Notes: generated from the sequence alone by a model not told the origin. A stretch of DNA of 64,000 nt from Planctomycetota bacterium (GCA_020638655.1 JACKIC010000005.1:62001-126000), one strand, 5' to 3'; shown: positions 40,394 to 49,859, counted from the first letter of the stretch. Numbers and translations are program-made.

Positions 40394-42558
40394 ACGGCAT
40401 CGAACAGGATCGCGCGCAGACCGCGGCGCCGGCGACCGCCCCGATCGGGCTGCCGGTCGAGATCGGCGACGACGGCATCGTCACGCTGCGCCTGGGCCGC
40501 AGCGACGAGCGCGTCGTCACGATCACCCCCGAACGCATGTCGGACCTGGCCGCGGCGCTCGACCGCATCGCCAGCGACACCCGCGTGCGCGGCGTGATCG
40601 TGACCGGGCCGAACCTGCCGGCCGAGGGACCGGGCATGTTCTGCGCCGGCGCCGACATCCAGCTCATCGACAGCATCGCCGACGCCGCCGCCGGCGAGGC
40701 CGCGGCGACGCGCGGCCGCACCCTGCTGGCGCGCCTGCAGCAGCTGCGCGTTCCCGTGGTCGCCGCGATCGACGGCCCGTGCCTCGGCGGCGGCTGCGAG
40801 CTGGCGTTGTTCTGCGACGTGCGCCTGGCCACCGACGAGCCGGGCACCCAGATCGGCCTGCCCGAGGTCAAGCTCGGCATCCTGCCGGGCTTCGGCGGCA
40901 CGCAGACGCTGCCGCGCCTGCTCGGGCTGCCCAAGGCGCTCGACCTGATCCTCACCGGGCGGCTGCTGCGCGGCAAACAAGCGCTGCGCACGGGACTCGT
41001 CGACCGGTTGGTGCCGCGCACCAAGCTGCTCGCCGCGGCCCGCGCCGAGGTCGAGAAGCTTGCCGCGAAGGACCGCAAGCGGCCCGCGCGCCGCCTGCGC
41101 GGCCTCGCCTTCTGGCTGTCGAAGACGCCGCTGCGCTGGTTCGCGGCGCGCGCCGCCACGCAGCAGCTGCAGCGCGGCCCCGGCCGCTTCTATCCGGCGC
41201 CGCACGCGGCGCTGCAGTCGTGCCTGAACGCGTTCACGATGCCGGTCGAGCAGGGCTTCGCCGCCGAGGCCCGCCAGCTCGGGCGCCTGGTGGTCACCCC
41301 GATCAGCAAGGGGCTGCTGCGGCTGTTCTTCCTGACCGAACGCAGCAAGCGTCTGGGCAAGCACGACGCGGCGCGCGACCTGCAGCGCGCGCTGGTCGTC
41401 GGCGGCGGCGTGATGGGCGCGGGCATCGCCTGCGAGCTCGCGCAGCGCGGCCTCGCGGTGCGCCTGTGCGACCTCGACCTGCAGGCGCTGGTGCGCGGCA
41501 AGGCGCGGCTCGGCAAGGAGCTCGACAAGCGCGTGCGGCGCAAGCGCCTGACCGCGCCCGAGGCGATGGCGATCCAGGACCGGCTGCAGGCCTCGACCGA
41601 ATGGGGCCACCTGCGCGACACCGACCTGTGGCTCGAGGCCGTGGTCGAGGACCTGCAGGTCAAGCGCAAGTTGATGGGCCTGGCGATCGAGCGCGGCCTG
41701 CCCGAGCACGCCGTGCTCGCCACCAACACCAGCTCGCTGTCGGTGACGGCGATGGCCGAGGGTTTGCCGCACCCCGAGCGCGTGGTCGGCATCCACTTCT
41801 TCAACCCGCCCGAGAAGATGCCGCTGGTCGAGGTGATCCGCGGCGCGACGACCGACGACGCGACGGTCGCGACCGCGTGCCGGCTCGCGGTGCGCATGGG
41901 CAAGTTCCCGGTGGTCGTCGGCGACGCGCCGGGCTTCCTGGTCAACCGGTGCCTGGCGCCCTACCTCAACGAGGCGGCGCGCCTGGTGCTCGAAGGCACC
42001 GCGCCCGAGGCCGTCGACAAGGCGATGCTCGACCTCGGCATGCCGATGGGGCCGTGCCGCCTGCTCGACGAGGTCGGCTTCGACGTCGCGACCAAGGTCA
42101 GCGAGGTGCTGCAGAACGGCTTCCCCGAGCGCATGCAGCCGTGTGAGCTGTTCGCGGCCATGGCCGGCGCCGGCCTGCTCGGCCAGAAGACCGGCGGCGG
42201 CATCTACGGCAAGGACGGCAAGCGCCCCGGCCCCGGCCGCAAGGTGATCGCCGAGCTGCGCGCCGCGCACGGCACGCCCGGCCGCGAGGCGTCGCGCTCG
42301 GAGATCGTGCAGCGCCTGATCTACCCGATGGTCGACGAGGCCTATCGCTGCGTCGACGAGGGCATCGTCGCGCACGAGGACGACGTCGACCTCGGCCTGG
42401 TCATGGGCATCGGCTTCCCGCCGTTCACGGGCGGCATCACCCGCTACGCGCGCCGCGAAGGCCTGTCGACGATCGTGCACGCGCTCGACGAACTGGCCCG
42501 CCTGCACGGACCGCGCTTCGAGGTCAGCGACGGCATGCGCCGCCGCGCGACCAGCTGA
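40390..42558 (+). CDS. fadJ: Multifunctional fatty-acid oxidation alpha protein (FadJ type)
   Basis: 722 residues. The enoyl-CoA hydratase part has FCAGADI, the oxyanion GPCLGGGCELAL and LPEVKLGILPG, with both catalytic glutamates. The 3-hydroxyacyl-CoA dehydrogenase part begins at GGGVMGAGIACELAQRG (NAD site), with VGIHFFNPPEKM (catalytic His) and TPGFLVNR-like APGFLVNRCLAPYLNEAARL. A C-terminal second helical domain ends the chain (GFPPFTGGITRYARREG). With the thiolase it forms the two-subunit beta-oxidation complex. No acyl-CoA dehydrogenase is in the window. Confidence 0.93.
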   Translation: MNGIEQDRAQTAAPATAPIGLPVEIGDDGIVTLRLGRSDERVVTITPERMSDLAAALDRIASDTRVRGVIVTGPNLPAEGPGMFCAGADIQLIDSIADAAAGEAAATRGRTLLARLQQLRVPVVAAIDGPCLGGGCELALFCDVRLATDEPGTQIGLPEVKLGILPGFGGTQTLPRLLGLPKALDLILTGRLLRGKQALRTGLVDRLVPRTKLLAAARAEVEKLAAKDRKRPARRLRGLAFWLSKTPLRWFAARAATQQLQRGPGRFYPAPHAALQSCLNAFTMPVEQGFAAEARQLGRLVVTPISKGLLRLFFLTERSKRLGKHDAARDLQRALVVGGGVMGAGIACELAQRGLAVRLCDLDLQALVRGKARLGKELDKRVRRKRLTAPEAMAIQDRLQASTEWGHLRDTDLWLEAVVEDLQVKRKLMGLAIERGLPEHAVLATNTSSLSVTAMAEGLPHPERVVGIHFFNPPEKMPLVEVIRGATTDDATVATACRLAVRMGKFPVVVGDAPGFLVNRCLAPYLNEAARLVLEGTAPEAVDKAMLDLGMPMGPCRLLDEVGFDVATKVSEVLQNGFPERMQPCELFAAMAGAGLLGQKTGGGIYGKDGKRPGPGRKVIAELRAAHGTPGREASRSEIVQRLIYPMVDEAYRCVDEGIVAHEDDVDLGLVMGIGFPPFTGGITRYARREGLSTIVHALDELARLHGPRFEVSDGMRRRATS

Positions 42559-42566
42559 CGCGGGCC

Positions 42567-43076
42567 TCAGCGCTTGGGCACGGAGCCGCTCGCGTCGGTG
42601 GTGCCCTTCTCGACCCGGCCGCCCTCGGGCACCCAGCCCGCCTCTTCCTGCTGCTTGAGCCGTTCCATGCGGTTGGCGAAGTTCGCGTCCGCCGCCATGG
42701 CCTCGGCGATCTCCTGCTTCGAAGGCCGGTACTCGACGTTCACGGTGGTGATCACCGGCGTGATGATCCAGGTCAGCGGCGGGAAGCCGTACCAGTAGTT
42801 CTCGTTCGACGTTTCGATCACGCGCACGTAGTTGCTGCCGCGCTCGGCGATCACCGCCGTCGACTCGTCCATCATCTCGTCGATCGTGGTGCGGCCGATG
42901 ATCGGCACGACCACCAGCAGGTTCATCGCCAGGTTCATCGTCGACTTGACGAAGATCGGGTTGCCGTCCTGGCCGACCACGCCGTTCCAGTGCGTCGCCG
43001 AGCTGTGGAACGAACAGCCGGCGAGCAGGGGCAGGGCGAGCGAGGCGAGACGGAGCATGGATGGGGTGCGAGCCAT
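42567..43076 (-). CDS. Small lipoprotein, function unknown
   Basis: 169 residues with lipobox LLAGC (MLRLASLALPLLAGC). The mature part has NLLVVVPIIGRTTIDEMMD, VRVIETSNENYWYGFPPL and TWIITPVITTVNVEY strands, then a Glu/Lys-rich tail. No family assigned. ATG at 43076 or 43058 would both work; the longer one gives a better charged N-region. Convergent with the FadJ gene, 8 bases apart. Confidence 0.55.
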   Translation of the reverse strand: MARTPSMLRLASLALPLLAGCSFHSSATHWNGVVGQDGNPIFVKSTMNLAMNLLVVVPIIGRTTIDEMMDESTAVIAERGSNYVRVIETSNENYWYGFPPLTWIITPVITTVNVEYRPSKQEIAEAMAADANFANRMERLKQQEEAGWVPEGGRVEKGTTDASGSVPKR

Positions 43077-43176
43077 GCCGGATACCTTCGGTGCCGGAGC
43101 GCGCCACGGCAAGGCCGCCCCGCCAGGCATGCGCCGCGGCTTTGAAAATGCGCCGCGAACGGCGAGTTGCACCTGC

Positions 43177-43806
43177 ATGCGACTCCCCCACGACCCCGCC
43201 GCGCGCGCGGCGCTGCGGCGGCCGTCCGCGGCCGACCCCCTGCGCGTCCTGGTCAGCGGCTGCATCCTCGGTCAACCGTGCGGCGTCGACGGCACCGACT
43301 ACGGCATGGGCGGCAGCCTCGGTGACCTGCTGGCACTGCCGACCGTACGCGCGGTCCCGTTCTGTCCCGAACACCACGGCCTGGGCACGCCGCGCACGAT
43401 GCCCGACATCCACGGCGGCGACGGCCACGACGTGCTCGACGGCAAGGCGCGGGTCCTCGACCAGCACGGCGCCGACCTCACCGAAGGCATGCTGATCGGC
43501 GCGCGCGCGATGCTGGCGTTCGCGCGCGAACAGCGCGTCGAGTGCGCGATCCTGACCGACATGAGCGCCGCGTGCGGCAGCCAGGTGATCTCCGACGGCG
43601 GCCGCTTCGTGGCCGAGCGCCGCTACCGCGCCGGCGTCGGCGTCGCCGCCGCGCTGCTGTCGCGGCACGGGGTCCCGGTCGTCAGTCAGCGCGACTTCCG
43701 CACGCTACAGTGGCTGCGTGGCCGGCTCGACCCGACCCACGTCCCGGATCCGGCTGCGCGCGACCACCACGAGAGCGCGTGGTACGTCGACTACTTCCGC
43801 ACCTGA
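43177..43806 (+). CDS. DUF523 family protein
   Basis: 209 residues. LRVLVSGCILGQPCGVDGTD, VPFCPEHHGLGTPRTMPDIH and CAILTDMSAACGSQV correspond to the conserved SGCLLG-x-x-CRYDG, PCPE-GL-PR and SPSCG motifs of DUF523. The conserved Cys may bind metal; no reaction is established for the family. Odd: the usual 'SPSCG' is SAACG. No signal peptide. The stop overlaps the convergent GT-C-like gene by 16 bases. Confidence 0.8.
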   Translation: MRLPHDPAARAALRRPSAADPLRVLVSGCILGQPCGVDGTDYGMGGSLGDLLALPTVRAVPFCPEHHGLGTPRTMPDIHGGDGHDVLDGKARVLDQHGADLTEGMLIGARAMLAFAREQRVECAILTDMSAACGSQVISDGGRFVAERRYRAGVGVAAALLSRHGVPVVSQRDFRTLQWLRGRLDPTHVPDPAARDHHESAWYVDYFRT

Positions 43807-45659
43807 TCGCGGAAGCGCCGCTCGATCGCCACGACCTCGGCGTCGGTCAGCGGCGCGATCGCCGGGTCGGCGCGGAAGGCGCCGTCGATCAGCGCGACGT
43901 TGGGCCGCAGGGCCTGCAGGTAGCCCGGCGGCGGCGTGCGCTCGTGCGCCATGTGGCGCTGGTCCTGCAGCGCGACGATCGCGGCCGCGAACTCCGCGCG
44001 ATCCAGGCCGTCGCCGTTGCGATCGCAGAGCGCGAGCAGCAACTCGGCCCAGCACGCCGGCGAGACCAACACCCCGGTGGCATCGAGGTTGGCAAGCGGC
44101 GCGAAGCGCGCGATCTCGGCGCCGCCGAGGCGGCCGTCGCGATCGCCGTCGAGCGTGTCGAACGCCGGCAGCAGCAGTTGCGGGTCGAAGGGCGCGGTCG
44201 GCGGTTCGCCAGGGTGCCGCGCCACGATCCAGTCGTTGAGCCCGACCGCGTCGATGATCGCGATATCGGCGAGGGCCCAGCTGACCACTCCCGCGGCGAC
44301 CGTGCGATAGACACCGCGCTCGCCGCGGCCCAGCCCCGCGACCTGCCCGGCGCGGCGCTCGGGCAGCAGCCGCAGCAGGTCGCGGCTGGTGACGGCGTGC
44401 AGGCCGCGCGGCAGCGCGACGTAGTGCAGCCGCAGCCACGCGCGACAGCGGTCGTAGGTCGAGAACCAGCCGGCCAGCGGCGCCGGCAGACGCGTGCTGG
44501 CGCGCACGAAGCCGTCCTTCTCGCGCCCCTCGATCTTGCGCTCGAACCACCAACCGAACCCGTTCGCGAGCACCGCGAACACCGCCAGCAGCGGCAGCGC
44601 GGTGCGCGTGCGCCAGCCGATCGCGCTCGCGAGCCAGCAGGTCGACAGGAACATCAGCGGCAGCAGGTGCGCGAACGGCCGCCACGCGAAGTGGTCCCCG
44701 CCGACCACCATCCCGTAGTAGCCGACGTAGCCCGACCACGTGCCGACCACGACGACGGCCCCGAAGCCGCGCCCGAACAGCGCGCGCAGGCTCGCGCCGC
44801 GCACCGCCGCGACCAGGACCCAGAGCACGATCAGCAGCAGCCACAGCCAGACGCCGTGTTCGACGGCGAAGCAGTAGAGGTAGCGCAGGCCGCTCTCGGG
44901 CCAGGCGGCGACGACCTTGGCGTAGTAGGTGTTCGGCAGCCATTCGCCGTAGAACCAGCGCCGCCACAGCAGGTGGGCCCCGGGCGCGAACAGAGGCGTC
45001 AGCCCGACCAGCAACGCGCCCAGGCGCGCGCGCCGCGTCGCCCAGGCGTGCGCGGCGAGCGCGAGGGTGGCGAGGATCAGCAGCGCGCCGTCGGGACGCG
45101 TCAGCTGCGCCAGCGCCGCCCACGTCGCCACCGCCAGCCACGGACGGCGCCCCGACTCGCGGTGCACGTCGGTCGCCGCCAGCGTCCAGCCGACCGCGAA
45201 CAACCCGAACATCGCGGTCTCCAGCCCCGAACTCGACCAGGTCACGAACGTGGCGTTGGTGGCCGCGCCGAGCACCGCGATCGCGGCCAGCGACACCGAC
45301 GCGGGCTCGCCGCCGCCTTCTTCACGCGGCCGCAGCAGCCGCCGCGAGAGCAGCAGCAACGTGCCGAGCGAACACAGCAGCGCCAGCGCGTTGGCGCTGT
45401 CCGGCGGCGCGATGCCCGAGATCGACCACACGCCCCACAACACCAGCACCCACAGGAAGCACGAGTAGCCCTCCACGGGCGCGAACGGCGCCGTGTTCCA
45501 GACCAGCCCGTGGCCGTCGTGCGCGTTGCCGGCGTAACGGAAGGCGATGAAGGCATCGTCGCAGAGGAACCGCGTCTGCCACCAGCCGACGCACAAGGCG
45601 ACGGCCCCCAGGGCGAACGGCACCAGCCACCGACACGAGCGGATCGCCGCGAGATTCAT
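43791..45659 (-). CDS. GT-C-like polytopic glycosyltransferase with EF-hand pair (copy 1)
   Basis: 622 residues. About ten membrane spans cover residues 1-390. FLCDDAFIAFRYAGNAHDG (D34-D35) and FAPVEGYSCFLWVL are the signature of GT-C enzymes of the AftB/ZomB-like group that use polyprenyl-linked sugars on the outer face of the membrane. The soluble C-terminal part has two calcium-loop motifs, DGDRDGRLGGAE (504-515) and DRNGDGLDRAEF (546-557), an EF-hand pair, and ends PPPGYLQALRPNVALIDG. Translationally coupled (ATGA) with its paralogue upstream. Confidence 0.8.
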   Translation of the reverse strand: MNLAAIRSCRWLVPFALGAVALCVGWWQTRFLCDDAFIAFRYAGNAHDGHGLVWNTAPFAPVEGYSCFLWVLVLWGVWSISGIAPPDSANALALLCSLGTLLLLSRRLLRPREEGGGEPASVSLAAIAVLGAATNATFVTWSSSGLETAMFGLFAVGWTLAATDVHRESGRRPWLAVATWAALAQLTRPDGALLILATLALAAHAWATRRARLGALLVGLTPLFAPGAHLLWRRWFYGEWLPNTYYAKVVAAWPESGLRYLYCFAVEHGVWLWLLLIVLWVLVAAVRGASLRALFGRGFGAVVVVGTWSGYVGYYGMVVGGDHFAWRPFAHLLPLMFLSTCWLASAIGWRTRTALPLLAVFAVLANGFGWWFERKIEGREKDGFVRASTRLPAPLAGWFSTYDRCRAWLRLHYVALPRGLHAVTSRDLLRLLPERRAGQVAGLGRGERGVYRTVAAGVVSWALADIAIIDAVGLNDWIVARHPGEPPTAPFDPQLLLPAFDTLDGDRDGRLGGAEIARFAPLANLDATGVLVSPACWAELLLALCDRNGDGLDRAEFAAAIVALQDQRHMAHERTPPPGYLQALRPNVALIDGAFRADPAIAPLTDAEVVAIERRFRDQVRK

Positions 45660-47539
45660 CGCTGCACCTGCGCGCGAAAGCGCTGCTCGACGGCGCGCAC
45701 CTCGTCGTCTTCGAGCGGCACCACGGCCGGATCGACGCGACGCTGTCCGCCTGTGAAGACGACGTTGGGCCGCAGCGCCTCGATGTAGCCCGGGGGCGGC
45801 TGCCGTTCGTGCGCCATCTGCCGCGGCGGCAGGATCGACAGCACCGCCGCGACCAACTCGTCGACCGTCAACGAGTCGTCACCGTCGGCGTCGCCAAGGG
45901 ACAACATCAGGTCCACCCAGGTCGCCGCCGGCAGCTGCGGCCCGACCGACACCAGCATCGGCGCGCCGGCTGCGAGCTCCACCGGCCTCAGGCGCCCGTC
46001 GCGGTCGGTGTCGAGCGCCCCGAACGCGTCGCGCAACATCGCCGGCGTCAGCGCCGCCGCGGCGGGCGGCTTGCGCGTGCGCGCGATCACCCAGTCGTTG
46101 AGGCCGTGGCCGTCGAGGATCGCCACGTCGGGCAAGGCCCAGCCGACCACGCCGACGGCGTCGGCGCGCCACACCAGCCGCGTGCCCGGCGTGCTGCCGA
46201 CGATCTGGCCGGCCGCGCGATCGGGCAGGTCCTCGCGGGCCCGCGCGCACGACACCGCGTGCAGGGCCCGGCGGTGACCGACCGAGTGCAGCAGCAGCCA
46301 CGCCTGGTTGCGGTCGTAGATCGCGCTCACCGGACGCAGCAAGGACGGCGCGCGACCGACGACCCGCACGAAGCCCTCGGCCTCGTGGCCCTGCAGCTGC
46401 CGTTCGAGCCACCAGCCCGGGGCGTCGCCGACGACGCCGAACGTCACCAGCACCGCGCCCGCCAGCCAGGCCGGCGCCCGCAGCGCCGCGAGCATGGCCA
46501 GCGCGGCGAGGAACAGCAGCGGCACGAAATGCGTGAAGATGCGGTAGGCGAAGTGGTCGCCGCCGACGACCAGGGTGTAGTAACCGGTGTAGCCGAGCCA
46601 GGCCCCCACCGCGACCAGCGCCGGCCAGCGCTCCCCGAGCAGGGAGCGCAGCGCGCCGCGCCGACAGGCGCCCGCGACGCACCAGACCGCGGCCAGCGGC
46701 AGCCAAAGCCACAGGCCCTGTTCGAGCGCGAAGCACGCCAGGTACCGCAGACCGCTCTCGGGCCACGCCGCGGTGACCTTGGCGTAGTAGGTGTTGGGCA
46801 GCCACTCGCCGTAGTAGGCGCGGCGCCACAGCAGGTGTGCGACCGGCAGCAGCAGCGGCCACACGGACAGCGCCGCGGTGCGCCAACTGCGTTGCCCGGT
46901 GATCGCGGCGTGGCCGGCGATCACGAGCGTGCCGAGCACCATCAGGCCGCCGTCGGGTCGCGTCAACAGCGCCAGCGACGCCCACAGAGCCAGCCACATC
47001 AGCCCGCTGCCGCGCGTTCCGCCGGTTGCCGTCGCGCGCAGCGTCCAGGCGACCGCCCACAGCGCGAACACCATGGTCTCGAGGCCGCTGCTGAGCCAGG
47101 TCGCGAAGTTGTGGTTGCCGGCGATGCCGAGCAGCACCGCGGCCTGCAGCCACGCGCGCCACGGTGCCATCGACGCCGGCAGCGACAGCCGCTGCAGCGC
47201 GCGCGCCACCAGCCACAGCACGGCGACGCCGCAGGCGCAGGTGATCGGGATCGCCGTCTGCGGCGGCGCGAGCCCCGTGACCACCCAGATCGCGTAGAGC
47301 AACCACATCCACAGGAAGCTCGTGTAGCCCTCGACCGGCGCGAACGGCGCCGGGTTCCAGACGAAGCCGCGGCCGTCGTAGGCGTTGCCGCAGTAGCGGA
47401 AGGTGATGAACGCGTCGTCGCAGAAGAACCACGTCTGGCGACAGGCGAGCACGGCCACCACCGCGGCGACGAGGAGCGGCCACCAGCGACCGGCGAGTCG
47501 AACCAGCTGGTGCGGCGGCGCAGTCGGGGCGGGAGGCAC
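45656..47539 (-). CDS. GT-C-like polytopic glycosyltransferase with EF-hand pair (copy 2)
   Basis: 627 residues, paralogue of the next gene over the full length. WFFCDDAFITFRYCGNAYDG and FAPVEGYTSFLW repeat the GT-C signature with the double Asp. The same topology follows, then EF-hand loops DTDRDGRLRPVE (510-521) and DADGDDSLTVDE (550-561), and the shared MAHERQPPPGYIEALRPN end. The GTG at 47539 is the first start with the hydrophobic leader. Substrate unknown; two paralogues may act in sequence or as a complex. Confidence 0.8.
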   Translation of the reverse strand: MPPAPTAPPHQLVRLAGRWWPLLVAAVVAVLACRQTWFFCDDAFITFRYCGNAYDGRGFVWNPAPFAPVEGYTSFLWMWLLYAIWVVTGLAPPQTAIPITCACGVAVLWLVARALQRLSLPASMAPWRAWLQAAVLLGIAGNHNFATWLSSGLETMVFALWAVAWTLRATATGGTRGSGLMWLALWASLALLTRPDGGLMVLGTLVIAGHAAITGQRSWRTAALSVWPLLLPVAHLLWRRAYYGEWLPNTYYAKVTAAWPESGLRYLACFALEQGLWLWLPLAAVWCVAGACRRGALRSLLGERWPALVAVGAWLGYTGYYTLVVGGDHFAYRIFTHFVPLLFLAALAMLAALRAPAWLAGAVLVTFGVVGDAPGWWLERQLQGHEAEGFVRVVGRAPSLLRPVSAIYDRNQAWLLLHSVGHRRALHAVSCARAREDLPDRAAGQIVGSTPGTRLVWRADAVGVVGWALPDVAILDGHGLNDWVIARTRKPPAAAALTPAMLRDAFGALDTDRDGRLRPVELAAGAPMLVSVGPQLPAATWVDLMLSLGDADGDDSLTVDELVAAVLSILPPRQMAHERQPPPGYIEALRPNVVFTGGQRRVDPAVVPLEDDEVRAVEQRFRAQVQR

Positions 47540-47765
47540 ACGATCATGATGCAGCGCCGCGGCGGCGGATCAAGGTGAGCGACGGCGATGCCAGGCAGCG
47601 TTGTCGTCGGTGTCATGGCGGCATCGGCACCGATGACGAAACCGCGGCGGAAAGGGGGTCTAGTGCCCTGTTGCGCTCCCCGCGATGGCGCTGCAGAGGC
47701 CCGCGGAAAGTGTCGATAACAAGCGGCGCGTCGCGGCAGCGTTCTTTCCAATTGCGAGGTCCGTC

Positions 47766-48788
47766 TTGGGTAACAACCAGTGGGGCATCCTGTGTTGCCT
47801 GCTGGCCGGTTGTGTCGTGCAGCCGACCGCGACCGATCCTCGTACCGACCTCGCCGTCGCTTCGGCAGCGGCGCTGCCCGCCCTGGCGACCCCGCGCATC
47901 GGGCTCGAGTTCCTGGCGCCCGAGAACGACGACCCGACCGCCAACGTGCGCGTCGAAGCGACCGACCGCCGCCGCAGCCAGCTGCTGAACCTCGACGAGC
48001 CGACCGCCCGCCGCGCGCCGAAGCCCGTGTCCCTGCGCGACCGCATCGACGTCATGTCGCGCCGGCACACCTGGACCCTGGACGCCAGCGACCTGATGAG
48101 CATGCCGGACCCGGTGGCCCGCGAGACGCTGTACTTCCTCGAGGACTTCCTAGACGAGGACCGGCGCTCGGCCGAACGCGAGGTTCGCGTGCCGTTCTTC
48201 GACTGGCAACACCACGAGGCCACCGACGACCCGATGCTGACCAGCGAGTTCACGCTGCAGACGGCGCGCGACGAGTGGATCCACGATCATGGCCCGCGCC
48301 TGCTGCAGCGGCCGTTGCAGCGCATGCTCAAGCGCCTGCCGGTCGCGCGCGACGTCGAGGTCGCCGTCGACGACTGGCGCAGCGACAACGTGCCCTTCTC
48401 CGAGCCCTACCGCCAGGCCCACGGCGACCAGCGCAACCTCGGCCGCCTGTCGCTGCGGCTGCGCAGCAACGACTGGACCGACCCGGTCGAGGTCTTCTAC
48501 GTGCGCAGCGGCGTGCGCATCGGCACGAGCCAGAACTACGGCAAGGTGTCGTGGGAGCTGCCGCTGACCGAGAAGGTGCGGCTGCAGATGCGCGGCCGGC
48601 GCGAGTACGACGGCAGCGACTTCGGCTGGCGCTGCGACCTGATCTACCAGCACTCGCCGCGCACCAGCATCAACCTGTCGGCCGGCGACGACCTCGAGTT
48701 CCTGTCGACCTCGTCGATCTTCTCGCTGTTCGATTCGCCGATGGACGGCGAAGCCGGCATCGTGCTCTACGCGGTGCACGTGTTCTGA
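47766..48788 (+). CDS. Probable lipoprotein, function unknown
   Basis: 340 residues from a TTG that has GAGG six bases upstream; an ATG at 47685 gives a longer N-terminus with atypical codon use. The leader GILCCLLAGC has a lipobox. The first 100 residues look flexible; the rest is strand-rich (LGRLSLRLRSNDWTDPVEVF, YVRSGVRIGTSQNYGKVSWE, VRLQMRGRREYDGSDFGWRC) and ends with an aromatic Phe (VLYAVHVF), as in a small outer-membrane barrel. No family recognised. Its last 90 bases recur in decayed form just downstream. Confidence 0.6.
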   Translation: MGNNQWGILCCLLAGCVVQPTATDPRTDLAVASAAALPALATPRIGLEFLAPENDDPTANVRVEATDRRRSQLLNLDEPTARRAPKPVSLRDRIDVMSRRHTWTLDASDLMSMPDPVARETLYFLEDFLDEDRRSAEREVRVPFFDWQHHEATDDPMLTSEFTLQTARDEWIHDHGPRLLQRPLQRMLKRLPVARDVEVAVDDWRSDNVPFSEPYRQAHGDQRNLGRLSLRLRSNDWTDPVEVFYVRSGVRIGTSQNYGKVSWELPLTEKVRLQMRGRREYDGSDFGWRCDLIYQHSPRTSINLSAGDDLEFLSTSSIFSLFDSPMDGEAGIVLYAVHVF

Positions 48789-48835
48789 GCAGGACCCGAA
48801 GACCGGGCCGCGAAGATCCGCGCGCTTTGGTGACT

Positions 48836-48913
48836 TCGCCGCGGATCTCGCTGTCCGATTCGGCGGTGGACGGCCAAGCTGCCCTGATCCTATACGTCGT
48901 CCATGGGTCCTGA
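48836..48913 (+). pseudogene. Decayed copy of the 3' end of the preceding lipoprotein gene
   Basis: 78 bases ending in TGA align without gaps to the last 78 bases (48711-48788) of the upstream gene. Translated, SPRISLSDSAVDGQAALILY matches SSIFSLFDSPMDGEAGIVLY. The rest of that copy is gone. It looks like the relic of a tandem duplicate, or of a recombination event. Its end overlaps the first bases of the hydrolase gene. Confidence 0.65.
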
Positions 48914-49859
48914 GGTGCCGCACCACGTCCTGCGGTCGTTGCCGTTGCTCGCGTGCGCCTTGCTGGGTTCGGGCGCTTGCACCTTCACGCCCGCGCCGAG
49001 CCGGCCGTGCCCGCCGTTGCCGCCGCCGCCGGCCCTGCTGCGCACCGCGCCGCCCGCGCCGCGCCTGCTGGCGCTGAACGACGACGGCACCGGTCGCCTG
49101 ACCGGCACCCTGGCCGCCGGTGACGAGCGCATCGAGTTCACCTGGCTGCGCCACCGCGACGGCTTGCCGACGCGGCCCTGCGTGCTGCTGGTGCCGATCC
49201 TCGCGGGCGGCGCCGAGCTGATGACCAGCGTCGCCAACCGCATGTTCGCGCGCGACTTCGACGTCGCCTGGTGCGAGCGCGCCGGCTCCGCGCTGGTCGC
49301 GCCGCAGCGCGGCCGCGACCTCGACGAACTGCTGCGCCGCACCGTGCTGCACCAGCGCGCGCTGCTGCACTGGCTGCGCCGGGCCGAGGCGCCGCCGCCG
49401 CAGCAGTTCGTGCTCGGCATCTCCATGGGCGGCATGGTCGGCGCGATCCTCGGCGCCGCCGAGCCCGACCTCGACGGCCTCGCGATCTGCCTCGCCGGCG
49501 GCGACTTCCCCTCGCTGGTGCTGGCCAGCGGCGAACGGCGCGTGCAGCGCTGGGTCGATTGGCGCCGCCGCACCGACGGGGTCGGCGACGACCACCTGGG
49601 CTGGGAGCTGCGCCAACAGCTGCGCCTCGAGCCCCTGCGGGTGGCCCCCAGCATCGACACCCGGAAAGTCCTGTTCGTCTCGGCCCAGTTCGACGACGTC
49701 GTGCCGCGCCGCAACCAGGACCTGCTCTGGGAGGCGCTGGGCCGCCCCGCGCGGCTCCGCGTGCCGTTCGGCCACTACACCGCGGCCCTTGCCATCGACG
49801 AGATCCTCGGCGCCGCGGCGGCCCACTTCCGCGCCCGTTGCCGGTCCACCGAGTCGTGA
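48903..49859 (+). CDS. Alpha/beta hydrolase lipoprotein
   Basis: 318 residues. Signal with Cys lipobox (ALLGSGAC), a Pro-rich stretch, then a hydrolase core: CVLLVPILAGGAELM, DFDVAWCERAGSAL, the nucleophile elbow LGISMGGMVGA, the acid in FVSAQFDDVVPRRN and the catalytic His in PFGHYTAALAI. Thus a complete Ser-Asp-His triad. Periplasmic esterase or peptidase; substrate unknown. ATG at 48903 lies inside the upstream relic, a start that may have been created by the duplication. Confidence 0.8.
   Translation: MGPEVPHHVLRSLPLLACALLGSGACTFTPAPSRPCPPLPPPPALLRTAPPAPRLLALNDDGTGRLTGTLAAGDERIEFTWLRHRDGLPTRPCVLLVPILAGGAELMTSVANRMFARDFDVAWCERAGSALVAPQRGRDLDELLRRTVLHQRALLHWLRRAEAPPPQQFVLGISMGGMVGAILGAAEPDLDGLAICLAGGDFPSLVLASGERRVQRWVDWRRRTDGVGDDHLGWELRQQLRLEPLRVAPSIDTRKVLFVSAQFDDVVPRRNQDLLWEALGRPARLRVPFGHYTAALAIDEILGAAAAHFRARCRSTES

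Noticed and set aside
47622..47635. CATCGG-CA-CCGATG inverted repeat in the divergent gap before the lipoprotein gene
   Set aside because: Arms of six bases in GC-rich DNA occur by chance and no related site was found nearby.
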